64,000 nucleotides of DNA from assembly GCA_036785705.1 (NCBI GenBank), contig JAWUZG010000004.1, positions 10,901,501 through 10,965,500 on the forward strand, read 5' to 3'. Each line of letters starts with the position of its first letter. The stretch's first letter is position 1. Source of the stretch: Acanthornis magna. Lineage: Eukaryota; Chordata; Aves; Passeriformes; Acanthizidae. The position numbers and the translations under genes are program-made. Under the pieces are notes generated by a model. That model was not told the origin of the DNA. It searched no databases and saw only the letters and a program-made list of their open reading frames with translations. Positions 39,190 to 49,013 of the stretch are shown here, in pieces.

Positions 39190-41433
39190 GCAGTGAATAA
39201 GGACAACCCTTCATCTATCATTATCTAATTTTATTTTGTTGAAGTACTTGAAACTCTGGACAAAAGTGTACAGAAAAAAAATTAAAATATTACAATGGAT
39301 TCATTTTGGCAAAGAGAAAAATATTTACTTAACTTATATCCTTGTTTTCATTTTATTCATTCATGAATAATGAAATAGTTACTGAAATACTTGTCTCATG
39401 TTGTTTTAGAGGCAGCTCTGAAAAGCAGATAACACACAGGGGTACCTGAAAGAATTAAAAAAAAATAAAAAAACTCTTGAAATTCTATAGCAATGGATAT
39501 CACTTATCTGTCATGACTTTATCTTTCCATCTTCCCATTTTAATCCCTATGGCTTCTCAGCTGTTAATGAAATAACCTCGCAATACGCAGTGTTCATTGC
39601 TACTGTCTCCATTTGCATGAATTTTTGTTTATCCCTTTGTATAGTGGCTTTGAAAACTTGAGTGAATGGGGAAATGAGTAAACTTTCTTCTCTCCCATAC
39701 CCTCTCATGAGCTTCTTTCTCTAAAGTATGATGCTTATTGATACATTAAATATTCACCACAGTTACAGAACTTGAATCAAAAGTCTCCTGAATCACCTAG
39801 TAAAAATACCACAATAGAAACCTTGAAACAGTAACTAAAACCTAAATTAACATTCTTCCTCTTATGGTCTTTGTTCTGAGAAATAAAATATGAGAGATCT
39901 TGCATAAAAAGGATTTTTTTAGAAAATTACATGTTTAAATAATTATTTACTTCAGAAATTACCTGAAGTAACATACAAATCAATGATGGGGCGAAAGACT
40001 TCTTATTTAGCATTTATGATGTTTATTATTACAGAGGAAATTAATAACAGAACATTTACTGAAGAAGTTAATGCTTCTTTATTTTATGAAGCTATATACT
40101 TTAATATATTTTAATATATTATACATTGTATAACAATATATAAAATTACATAATGTATTAAATTAAATATACAGTTTCTAGGCCAATGCTGACTGAAAAT
40201 GGACCTACAGCTTTATAATGTCAGATTGTAAACAACACTATGAAAGTATCTGAGACAAAACTTCCAAACAACTTCAATATTAATTTGAATATTACTGAAG
40301 TTTACCATTAAGAATTTGAGACATTTTAGACAGCATTTAATTGGTGAATGTGAAACATCCAAGGTGAAGAAAACTGAGAAAATAAGAACTGTGGCTTACT
40401 TCTAGTGACAGAAATCAGAAAGAAACTTTCAGAAAATAATCAGTTAAGAAGGAACTGAGATAGGTAACACTAACTATTTGCATACCTTTCTTTCCACATC
40501 AGTCTTTTTAGTTGTCATTTTATGACCAAACCAAATGACATTTTAAGTTCTTATGTCTAATATTATTCTCTGTGATAAATGCTTGAAACTCACAAAGAAT
40601 TATGATTTACTCCACTTGTTATCCACTGTGTAAAAGGGGATGTAAATATACAATGATTATTATTAAATGGTAATATAAAATCTATTAAGAAAGACGGAGG
40701 ATTTAGGTTACATTTTATTTTTTATAGTTATTGGCTAAATAGTTATTGGTATATGCTAAAAAAGCAAAACAAAAAAAAATATTAAAAAGAGGAAAAGTAT
40801 ACAGGATATCTCTTTGTTCCTGACAGGCTCTAGTTAATCCATTGCCCCCAAAGCAGATAATTAAAGGATTTTAGATGTGTTGCTGGTGAATTCAATTTGA
40901 CACATTAGAGTTTATAATCCCTGTGACCTCAATTATTGAGTATGAATGATGGCAAACACCACTAATCCAAATGCCTGGTGTCTTAATTTCTTTATAAAAT
41001 CCAATACTTAGTTAACTAGCTGTGAATGAAGGTTATATGAATCACACAAAAAACCCAACCTTCATTTTTTAGAAAAAACCCCTAAACAAGCCAATTGTTC
41101 TAATTATTCTATCTGTGAAGGTCACTGCTATGTGCATTGCCTATGATCTAAAATACATAGAAAAGAAGGTGTAAAATGTTTTGTCCTTAATATTTATGTA
41201 AAAAAAAAAAAGGGAAGTTTACAGAAGAATTTCATTTTATAGAGAAACTGATTCCTATCGTGCTCTGTTTTGAAATTTTCAGCAAGTCCACACTAAAAGT
41301 TGCCATGTTACATTATTTGATAACTTCGAGGAAATCTGCAACGAAGTTGTAGTTACTATTCAAAAGTGAGAATCACAGGCTGAAGCAGTACAAGTTCTAT
41401 ATTCCAGTGAAAATAAATTCCTGATATATTTCA
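39190..41433. other. AT-rich non-coding DNA
   Basis: No gene supported. Locally very AT-rich (for example 40097-40170, with repeated TTTAATATATT). No recognisable repeat family. Confidence 0.6.
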
Positions 41434-41444
41434 ATGCTTTCTTC

Positions 41445-41860
41445 AACTTGGTATTTTCAGACTGGAAAGTTATTGTTACGGAAGAGGTCCACTATATCCA
41501 GTTGGTGGCCAGTCACTAATGGGGTTCCCAAAGTCTTAGTACTGGGGCCATGTCTGCTTAACACCTATATCAATGATATGGATGAGAAGATCAAGTGCAT
41601 CCTCAGTAAGTTTGCAGTGGACACCAGATTGGGCGAGAGTGTTGATCTGCTGGAGGTAGGAAGGCTCTGCAGAGGGGTCTGGACAGGCTGGATTGATGGG
41701 ACAACTGTCAGAGGTTCAGCAAGGTCAAGTGCCAGGTCCTACACTTAAGTCACAACAGCCCCATAGAGTTGAAAAATGGCCTAGTGGAAAAGGACATGTG
41801 AGTGCTGGTCAGCTGGTGCTGGACAGTAGCCAGTAGTGTGCCAAGTCTCATTCTCTATTT
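41445..41860 (+). mobile_element. CR1-type LINE fragment (reverse transcriptase core)
   Basis: The + frame 41434-41748 contains LVLGPCLLNTYINDMDEKIK followed by CILSKFAVDTRLGESVDLLE. This is the VLGP-LF-IYINDMD ... LSKFADDTKL region of CR1 reverse transcriptase. The catalytic FADD is changed to FAVD, so the copy is dead. The sequence continues for about 110 bp past the stop with CR1-like AGTCACAACAGCCCCATA and GAAAAGGACATGTGAGTGCT. Confidence 0.8.
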
Positions 41861-44721
41861 ATGTGAAACTTCTGTTGCTTGAAATTAATTATGGAGAGTG
41901 TGGGTCTATTCCTGCTGTACTGACACCGTCATCTGATTACACATTCTAAGTTTCTATAATGTGAAGAACAAGAATTTAAGTTCCTGCAGTTTAAAGGTGT
42001 CTTTGTTAGAGATAGACATCTGCAATTATGCTTTCATATATAGTTCCATTGAAACACAAAGACTGAAATAATTTTCTAAATATTTCAATGAAGACAGACG
42101 TTTTCTTGATTTTTTTCTTCATCCGTCAGCAATGCAATCAACACAGGTAAACAATCATAAAAGAATATGATAGAAATTAATGCTCCCATGAATGTCATTG
42201 TGGAGAGAAATTCATCTTTTATCACATTCTTTGAACATTGTTATGCAGCACTAAAATAAAGATTGTCTATTGCATTGCATTAGTAAATTTCCAGCAAGGA
42301 AGAATAATAAAAAGTCCATCTAAATCAATGAGAAGTTTTTGAAGTGACTTCAGTGATACCTAAATGAGACCTAAATACCATGTTACCTCCACGCTGAAAA
42401 CACAAATAATAGTATTTATAGTACTATCACTTTAACTAAGTAGATCTCCTTCACTGTGATCATTTTAGTTCACTTTATTTCTTGTATTATGTCAACTTCT
42501 AAGCTGCATTATGAATAACTGTTTTCCATGTTTTAGAAACATTGAAAAATTAAGAAATTTTGCTTTTGCAAAGGTATTCCTGCTTTAGGGATTTTGTTGT
42601 TGTTGCTATCCATCCATGGTACATGCAATTTTCATTTTGCAGTTTGTATATCCTATTTTTTTGAATACTTCTAGAATCAGATTCCTTATGTAGCCAAAAA
42701 TGATCTTTCCATCTCCCTGACAAGACTAAGTAGAGTGTTAATCAAATGACAGAAATAATCAACACCACAAGCGCTTTGAAGAAATACATAAGAAAAAGCC
42801 GACAGTAAATTCTCTGTGTAGGAAAGTTTTTCATTAAGGAGAAGGTAGGGTTGATTCTCAGCTGATATAGATCACCCCTGCAGCATAAAGCTGTTTATTG
42901 ACCTTGAATGGCTACTGAAGATTGAACTGAACTATAGGTTCATACTCCTTATATTTATTATGTTATATGTGTATAATGCATTTGTGCAGGACAAATGCCA
43001 GTAAACAATTTACATTTGATAATATTTTTAAAATATTTTCATGAGTTTTTATAGATATTTTTTGGTGATATAAATTCAAAGACTTCATAAAACTCAGTAT
43101 CAAATAAGACACTGTCATTTACATCCATCTGCTAACATATCTATGATTACGTAAAATGAAAATCATAAGTGAATTTGAGTACAAGATTTATATGTAACAG
43201 CACAGCATCTTCTGCATAGAAGTATTACATCTCTGCATAAAGACATACCATGGAAAGAAATAAACCTTCGAAAGTGTTAGGAGAAAAGTATTGAAATCAT
43301 CTGGAAACAGCACTTAAAAATAATTTTCAGGTAGAAACGAAAAAGCTATTTGTAAGAAGTAAATGATACTTCTAGATTTTTATCTCCTTTTGTTTGATCA
43401 GCTGCACACTGGAAATAAGGAAAGGTATATTGATTTTTTTTTAATATAAGTTCGGTTTTTGAAAACAATATTGAAGTTTGTAAATATATATAGTTTACAA
43501 ATATTTGCATTCTATAATTGCTTCTACAAAGAACTGGAAAAGTTGGAATGGAGTAATTCATTTTTTTTCTGCAAAGAGCAGCAGAATTTTAACTAGCTTC
43601 TTTTCCCACTGTTCAGCATCTGATATGTGATCTTCGATCAAACTTCCAACCCCTCTTAAAAAACTTCACATGTGAAATGATAAAAAATAAATAGCCACTA
43701 TATTTAGATAATAGGAATTTCTGAAAGTATTATGTGTAGTGCAAGATTCTGCATGCGTGCCATAATGGATTGTTAAGCAGAGTCTGCTTTCATCATATTT
43801 CAATGCTGGATTTTGAAGAGCAGTTTAAAGTTATTTTGGTGCTTTTTAATACAAGTTGCATTGATTTGGAAAAACTCCAAGTTAAGTCTTTTGTTTGGTA
43901 CTACACAGAATCTGCTTGTGTGTTAGATGCATATTTATATTTTAAATGCATATATAGCAAATGACTAAAAAATAGGTTAATTTTACAAAAGGTGGTGGTT
44001 ATTTATCTGCCATGAACATCTCTCAGAGTCTGCATAAGTTTAAATAGACTGCATAAAGTTGAGTAAGAAAAATGCATGCAAAAATTGGCTTTACACCAGA
44101 TTCCATATTGATTTATGAAGACATTAATTTGCCATTTAAGTCTTAAATTTGACTATTAATAATTCTCGACATTCAAAAGATTTTTTTAATATCAAAAAAG
44201 TCTAGTTAATTTCTTTAAAAGATGACTTTGCACATTAGTGCATTTCTTTAAAGAGCAGTACATTTTGAACAACTTTTAAACAAAAAGAACTGTCATTAAA
44301 TTGCCAAGTTATTGTTAAATTACCACTCTGTAGTAATTGAAAAAGTGTTGCCATATATTTTGCTTAACATATAACTGAGTAATTTTTTCAAGTAAGAATC
44401 AAAATGTGTTAATATTCATAAAGACACTGCATATTGTCCAGCTTTTAGTTGCTGTGTCGTAAGTAAAATTACATAACTTCTTGGAAACAGCTTTAAAATA
44501 ATTGTTTAATTTAAAATGTGTTTAATTCTTAGGTAAGGGCAAAGGGAAGTTCATTTCAGCTTAGAATGTGATCACGGAAAATAAGCAAAAGTAATCACAT
44601 AATTGAGCAATATGACAATAAAAGTAACTGTAAATTAAATGCTTTGGGATATTGTTGGCAGACAAACAATAAATAAAGATACTTAGTTTAACAGCAGATA
44701 TGTTGTTTACAGATGTCTTTG
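41861..44721. other. AT-rich non-coding DNA
   Basis: No gene or named repeat. Ends at the target-site duplication of the ERV. Confidence 0.6.
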
Positions 44722-44727
44722 GCTAAA
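44722..44727. repeat. Target-site duplication, left copy (GCTAAA)
   Basis: GCTAAA directly precedes the TG of the left LTR and is repeated exactly at 49008-49013 after the CA of the right LTR. Six bases is the usual duplication length of alpha- and betaretroviral (class II) integrases; gammaretroviral ones normally make four or five. Confidence 0.93.
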
Positions 44728-44992
44728 TGTTGCCTTTCTTAGGCGTGGTGACCTGGTTCAGAAGCGGCACGGTGGCCCTCCCCGGACACTCGGGCCATCT
44801 GCTCACAAACACCACTGTGGTGGACGGCAAATGGCGTTTATTGGTGATTAGCACCGCGTAATGTAACTTCGGTTTACAACGTCACATCCATCTGCTTACA
44901 TCATAAACTAAACACTATTGGCTATCAGGGGAGAGGTCCTACCTTTCCGTACAGCGCGATATCTTCCGACCGCCAGACCCTACCTTCCCACA
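44728..44992 (-). repeat. 3' LTR of the ERV (265 bp)
   Basis: On the viral strand it starts TGTGGGAAGGTAGGG and ends AAGAAAGGCAACA. It contains a CCAAT box (44917-44921, complement) and an AATAAA poly(A) signal (44837-44842, complement). A CACCAC/GTGGTG dyad sits about 10 bases past the AATAAA. The LTR is short, comparable with or smaller than alpharetroviral LTRs. Confidence 0.95.
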
Positions 44993-45006
44993 TTTCCCCC
45001 CTCCCC
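44993..45006 (-). other. Polypurine tract
   Basis: Viral strand GGGGAGGGGGGAAA directly abuts the 3' LTR. A purine run at this position primes plus-strand DNA synthesis in retroviruses. Confidence 0.9.
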
Positions 45007-45008
45007 AT

Positions 45009-45194
45009 GCTAATCTAAGAGGATTAACAAACGTATAAAAAGGTATTAATGAGGTAGAACATAAGGCACTTAGAGTAAGTGGTAACTAGGGGGGTAAGGG
45101 GATGGGATATAGCTTGGGGTAACTAGGGATGAATGGGGATAACACTGCATAAGGAATTGGGGATAACTAGGGATAACACTACAAAGGCACATTT
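45009..45194 (-). other. ERV interval between env and polypurine tract, with GGGATAACTA-type repeats
   Basis: About 190 bp without an ORF. On the + strand the motif GGTAACTAGGG / GGGATAACTAGGG / GGGATAACACT recurs five times between 45081 and 45180, forming a degenerate tandem array. Its role is unknown. Some retroviruses carry RNA export elements in this position, but nothing here proves that. Confidence 0.6.
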
Positions 45195-47129
45195 TTAGCA
45201 CAGTTGTTTGTTTTCTACTAACAGAATGTTAACTTTGTCTAGCCGGCTCTTGACAAATGACACGAGCCTGTTTAATATGCACGGCCCGAAAACCAAAGCC
45301 AGTATGATCATTGCGACCGGCCCTATCAAAGTAGATACCAGGGTGGTTAGCCATGGCGAATGGTTGAACCAGGATTTGAACCAATTTGGCTGTGCTTCTC
45401 GTTCTCTTTTTCGCTTTTCTAATCCCTCTCGCAATTTGGCCATTGTCATCCTTGCTACGCCGGTGTGGTCTGCATATACACAACACTCTTCATTAAGTGC
45501 AACGCACATACCCCCTTGCTGTGAGAACACCAAGTCTAGAGCTCTTCGCTTTTGTAGCACCACTTCAGATAATGATCTAATGGACTGTTCCAGTGCAGTT
45601 ATTGACTGCTCAATTCTAGCCAGGTCTTCATCCACTGCCACTCTCAAGGCACTAAATTCTTTACTCTGTTGCACCAGGGATGCTATGCCAGTACCGACTC
45701 CCGCGCCTCCTAGAAGCATCAGGGTGGCTACTGTCAATGCTGTAAAGGGTTCTCGTTTTGACAGATGATGTTCTGGGGTAACCTGTGCATCATAAACAAA
45801 GTCTTCAGGATGGTAAAATATTTTAGGAATGATGGATACCTGAACACAATATTCCGAGGACTCACTAAATATTTCTAACGACAAACAAGGTGTAACTCCA
45901 ATAGTAGAACAAACCCACTTGGCATTTTCGGCCGGTACTAACCACTTTGTGGAGGGATTGTATTGTGGCTTGTTAGTACACAGATGTTTCTTATGCTCTG
46001 GGACTTGGCCTATGCACACACCACTGCCCATCACCTGTGTCAAGGTGATGCCTTGCTTTTCTGTGTCCCAGTTGCACTGGGCCGGGTTTGTGTCATTTGC
46101 CTGTATAGGTGTGTCACTTACTCCCACTGCCTCATAAAACGGGGGAGTTATTCCGTAGCACAACCAGCAATGCTCCGTAAGATTTGGATTAGTTTTGTTC
46201 AATATCTGATAGCTGGCTTGCATCAGTTTCCAAAATGAATTTCGATAAGGGGCATTGGTGGTGTGTGTTACTGCGGGCGTAGTGGGACAGGTATTTGTCG
46301 AAGTTCCCTGGTTGTTGGTCTCTGTGGTTGCGTAGTCATGACTGGGAGTAGTCTGGACTACTTTATTAACAAATGGTTGGCTGGGAGCTACTGGCAGTGG
46401 ATCATTTGGGACAACTTCCTTTTTTATGAGGATTAAGCTACCTTTGTCTGTCCCTGGTTCCGTGTACCTTATTCCCCAAATCTTTCCAAGTAACCAACTG
46501 TGTTCGTGGGGCTTGGTAACATTTAAATAGAGGTATCGGCAATTTCCGCGTCCCCGCCATCTTTGTGGTGATGTGCAGCCGTGTGGGCCCCACTGGACTT
46601 TTAAATATCTGTCCCTGCCGGCACCAGGTATTCAATCAGGGGCTATGGTCTCACAGCCCCAGTGGCTGCAATAATATTGATTAGGGTAGTTGCAATACCC
46701 TTTCCCAGGATTAGAGCTGGGACACATATAAAAGCCCAGAAACTCCCAACAACGCTGTCTTGGGACAAGCTGACATAGGGAGGCATTAAAACTCGGTGCA
46801 CCTGATGTTATTTGGGTTGCGATAACCTTTTGGTCCTCAAATCGAAGGAGGGACCATTTAAAAAGGCTGGTGGTGATGACTATGTGATTCTGCTCGCCCC
46901 ATAGTAACAAACCCGAACACTAAAAGCACGCAAAAGCATCGCGGTCTTTTCCCTCGGTGGCTTTTCTGCTGCCGGTCAGGTTCTGTTGATGCGGTGCTCT
47001 CAGGTGTGACGGGATGTTTGGCGGTCTGTCGTCTCTGCTCACCATCGGGGCGTATGTGTTACAGGGGCATCCGATGAACTGGTCTTGTGAACAAAACTCA
47101 CAGTTTTCATTAGTTTTATTGCGGACCAT
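45195..47129 (-). pseudogene. Gamma-type retroviral envelope (env), broken by two stops
   Basis: One frame spans 645 codons from an ATG at 47129 (in CCATGG; a second in-frame ATG is at 47045) to the stop at 45195. It is interrupted by TAG at 46922-46920, inside a hydrophobic signal-like segment, and TGA at 46634-46632. The surface subunit has a GFYMCP ... YYC ... WGCET block (46733-46647), typical of gammaretroviral receptor-binding domains, and a CWLC motif (46169-46158). A furin-like SKRE site (about 45761-45750) is followed by a hydrophobic fusion peptide. Then come an LQKRRALDLVFSQQGG segment in the position of the immunosuppressive-like domain, CX6CC (45506-45480), a membrane span (about 45353-45279) and a short tail. 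After the TGA, 478 sense codons remain open, the ATG at 46223 leaving 342 codons. Expression of that part is possible but unproven. Confidence 0.9.
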
Positions 47130-48639
47130 GGTGACGGTTTAGCAATTATTCTAGAATCTGTATGAATAGCTTCTCTAGTAGCATGGGTAGTTGCCATAAC
47201 TTCATGAGCCCGCAGGCCTTGGGCTTGAGCCTGGGGAGTGATCATTGTGGGGTCTGTACCCATTAACCGCTGCAGGCTGGAGCCATGCAGTGGGTGGTCC
47301 GCCCCAGTTACTTGGGCTAGTTGTCTTGTACAATTGTCTTCCCATTCTTGCTTAAAAACAATCATCCCTGCTCCGTCCAAGATTAATCTACAAGTTTGTT
47401 TTATATCGAATGGAAGCATGTCATCCCCCCAAAGACACCGTCTATAAGGGTGGAGACCATAGCAGAATTGAGCCCTTTGTCTGCAATTGCTTTAACAATC
47501 GCTTGTACATCCTTAGGGTTAACTGGTGAGTGGACTCTCTGTCCCCCTTCTGTCACTCGGACCGGGAATGCCAGTGCGGCTGACGGGGCCCAGTCAGCAC
47601 ACGCAATCTTTATTTTCCTCCAATCCGTAAGAGGGATTTGACTCTCTAACAGCCTCTCCTTATTCTGGCTTTTAATTCCGTTTGCTCTTGTATCTTCCCA
47701 CTCTGAGTCCGAATCAGTTGCGAGCCACTCGCTCCAGCTTGTGTCTGATTCGGAGCCGAAAGTCGACTGACCAGCCACTTCCGGGTTCCAGCGCCTTTTG
47801 GTAGGGCTCCGGCCCCGCCCACTCCCCTTGCGGGCGGGCCGTTCCCTCCCTCTTGCCTCGCCCCGCCTTCTACTCGGCGGGGTGTTTGCCTTATAGGGAC
47901 ATTGTTTAAAACAGGCGCTCTGGTCAACTCTCCGCCCCTCGCGCACGCTCCTCTCTCTCTTTCGGTCACTCCCACCATCTTTCTCACATTTCTTATCACT
48001 TTCCTCCCCACTCCTTTACACATGCATGTTAGGTTAATCGCTGCCTCCCTGTTCCCGCCGGGCGCATCTTCGTCCCACCCACATTCTTTGTTCCACCATG
48101 CTGGGGTGCATAGGGCGGTGGTCTGGCCCAGGTTTCCTCAGCCCCCACTCTCCCCGCAGCACTCCTGGCCTCCTCGGCTGACTCGTCCGAAAAAGATTTT
48201 GCCTGCTTTGACTCCTCTGCAAGCGAGCCTGGATCTGGGGATTGGGGGGGTGCAGTACCTCCTCGCAAATCCCCAGGTTCAGGCGAATCGCCATCGTCTG
48301 GGGGGTGCAGTGTCTGCGTAGCCGCCCCAACTCCCAATTTCGGGATGGCTAGTAAACAGTTCTTTGCCGCCTTCCAGGTCTCCTGCTCTTGGATAGCCTT
48401 TTGCAGGGCCTGTACGACTTTACCCCAGGACTTAAGGTGTTTTCCACTACCTGAGGACATTGTTTCCTCAGCTAAAGCTTTAGTACATTTATCCCACACC
48501 TCAGGGTGGAGAATATCTACCGGTTGGTCTATGATCCCGATCTGCGAAAGCCTCGCAACAGCGAGGTAAAATCTTTGGGCTTACAGTCAATACCCCACTG
48601 CTTATGTAATTGAGATATGACCTTCACAAGGGCTTCCAT
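47118..48639 (-). pseudogene. Retroviral gag remnant (matrix to partial capsid), class II-like
   Basis: The likely start is ATG at 48639, 83 bases past the primer-binding site; its frame runs 36 codons to a stop at 48531-48529. The next frame (about 48545-48029) continues matrix-like sequence and carries a PPPY late-domain motif at about 48121-48110. A third frame (about 48010-47401) holds an Arg-rich then Ser/Asp/Glu-rich linker. It then reads into a capsid N-terminus (FPVRVTEGG ... NPKDVQAIVKAIADKGLNSA). At a run of six G (47425-47430) the frame shifts again, and capsid continues through CRLILDGAGMIVFKQEWEDN to about 47118. Sequence stops matching just before the major homology region. The rest of capsid, nucleocapsid and all of pol are absent. 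The N-terminus and capsid resemble alpha/betaretroviral Gag. Confidence 0.8.
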
Positions 48640-48721
48640 CCTCCTTGTTGGTCCGGGAGCGTCCTCCCCGCCGAAGTTGGTCCCGCCACTTCGGCCGCCG
48701 CTCGTCCGATCTCAGGCGATT
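48640..48721 (-). other. ERV 5' leader
   Basis: Very GC-rich, only about 82 bases between the primer-binding site and the gag ATG. No clear splice donor is visible within the leader. In alpharetroviruses the env donor lies a few codons inside gag, and an AAG/GTCATA junction just after the gag start (around 48622) could serve, but weakly. Confidence 0.6.
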
Positions 48722-48739
48722 TCCCGGGTTTCGGCACCA
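48722..48739 (-). promoter_or_regulatory. Primer-binding site for tRNA-Phe
   Basis: Viral strand TGGTGCCGAAACCCGGGA; the + strand TCCCGGGTTTCGGCACCA is the 3' acceptor/T-arm end of vertebrate tRNA-Phe including CCA. It is separated from the 5' LTR by three bases (48740-48742). All 18 bases match as I recall the tRNA. Confidence 0.9.
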
Positions 48740-48742
48740 CTT

Positions 48743-49007
48743 TGTTGCCTTTCTTAGGCGTGGCGACCTGGTTCAGAAGCGGCACGGTGGCCCTCCCCGG
48801 ACACTCGGGCCATCTGCTCACAAACACCACTGTGGTGGACGGCAAATGGCGTTTATTGGTGATTAGCACCGCGTAATATAACTTCGGTTTACAACGTCAC
48901 ATCCATCTGCTTACATCATAAACTAAACACTATTGGCTATCAGGGGAGAGGTCCTACCTTTCCGTACAGTGTGATATCTTCCGACCGCCAGACCCTACCT
49001 TCCCACA
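48743..49007 (-). promoter_or_regulatory. 5' LTR of the ERV (265 bp)
   Basis: Same length as the 3' LTR, with four transition differences. It contains the CCAAT complement at 48932-48936 and AATAAA complement at 48852-48857. One difference turns a TACATTA (viral strand of the 3' LTR) into TATATTA here (around 48876-48882), a weak TATA-like element about 50 bases after CCAAT. This LTR would drive the gag and env transcripts. Confidence 0.95.
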
Positions 49008-49013
49008 GCTAAA
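49008..49013. repeat. Target-site duplication, right copy (GCTAAA)
   Basis: Exact copy of 44722-44727, immediately after the CA end of the right LTR. Perfect preservation agrees with a young insertion. Confidence 0.93.

Larger units (their letters stand above)
44728..49007 (-). mobile_element. Endogenous retrovirus, 4.28 kb, gag-env without pol
   Basis: A complete provirus with two 265-bp LTRs, a 6-bp target duplication, primer-binding site, gag remnant, env and polypurine tract, all in minus-strand order. The interior is only 3,750 bp. About 1.5 kb is gag-like and 1.9 kb is env, and nothing resembling protease, reverse transcriptase, RNase H or integrase is left. Gag looks class II (alpha/beta-like) while env is gamma-type, so the lineage appears mosaic. 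GC content is far above the host flanks. The LTRs differ at four sites, all transitions (44748/48763, 44863/48878, 44955/48970, 44957/48972), about 1.5 percent. That indicates a fairly young insertion. The exact family is unknown to me. Confidence 0.93.

Noticed and set aside
45168..45177. TAGGGATAAC resembles the first part of the I-SceI homing endonuclease site
   Set aside because: Only the first ten or eleven bases agree and the unit is part of a local degenerate repeat; there is no homing endonuclease gene or intron context.
45208..45768. 186-codon + strand ORF inside the ERV, and other + strand ORFs up to 48876
   Set aside because: Antisense shadows of env and gag. The minus-strand frames carry the conserved retroviral motifs and the LTR/PBS/PPT order fixes the direction.
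48722..48739. A real tRNA-Phe gene fragment
   Set aside because: Only the 18-base 3' end is present, placed three bases from the LTR as expected for a primer-binding site; no tRNA body follows.
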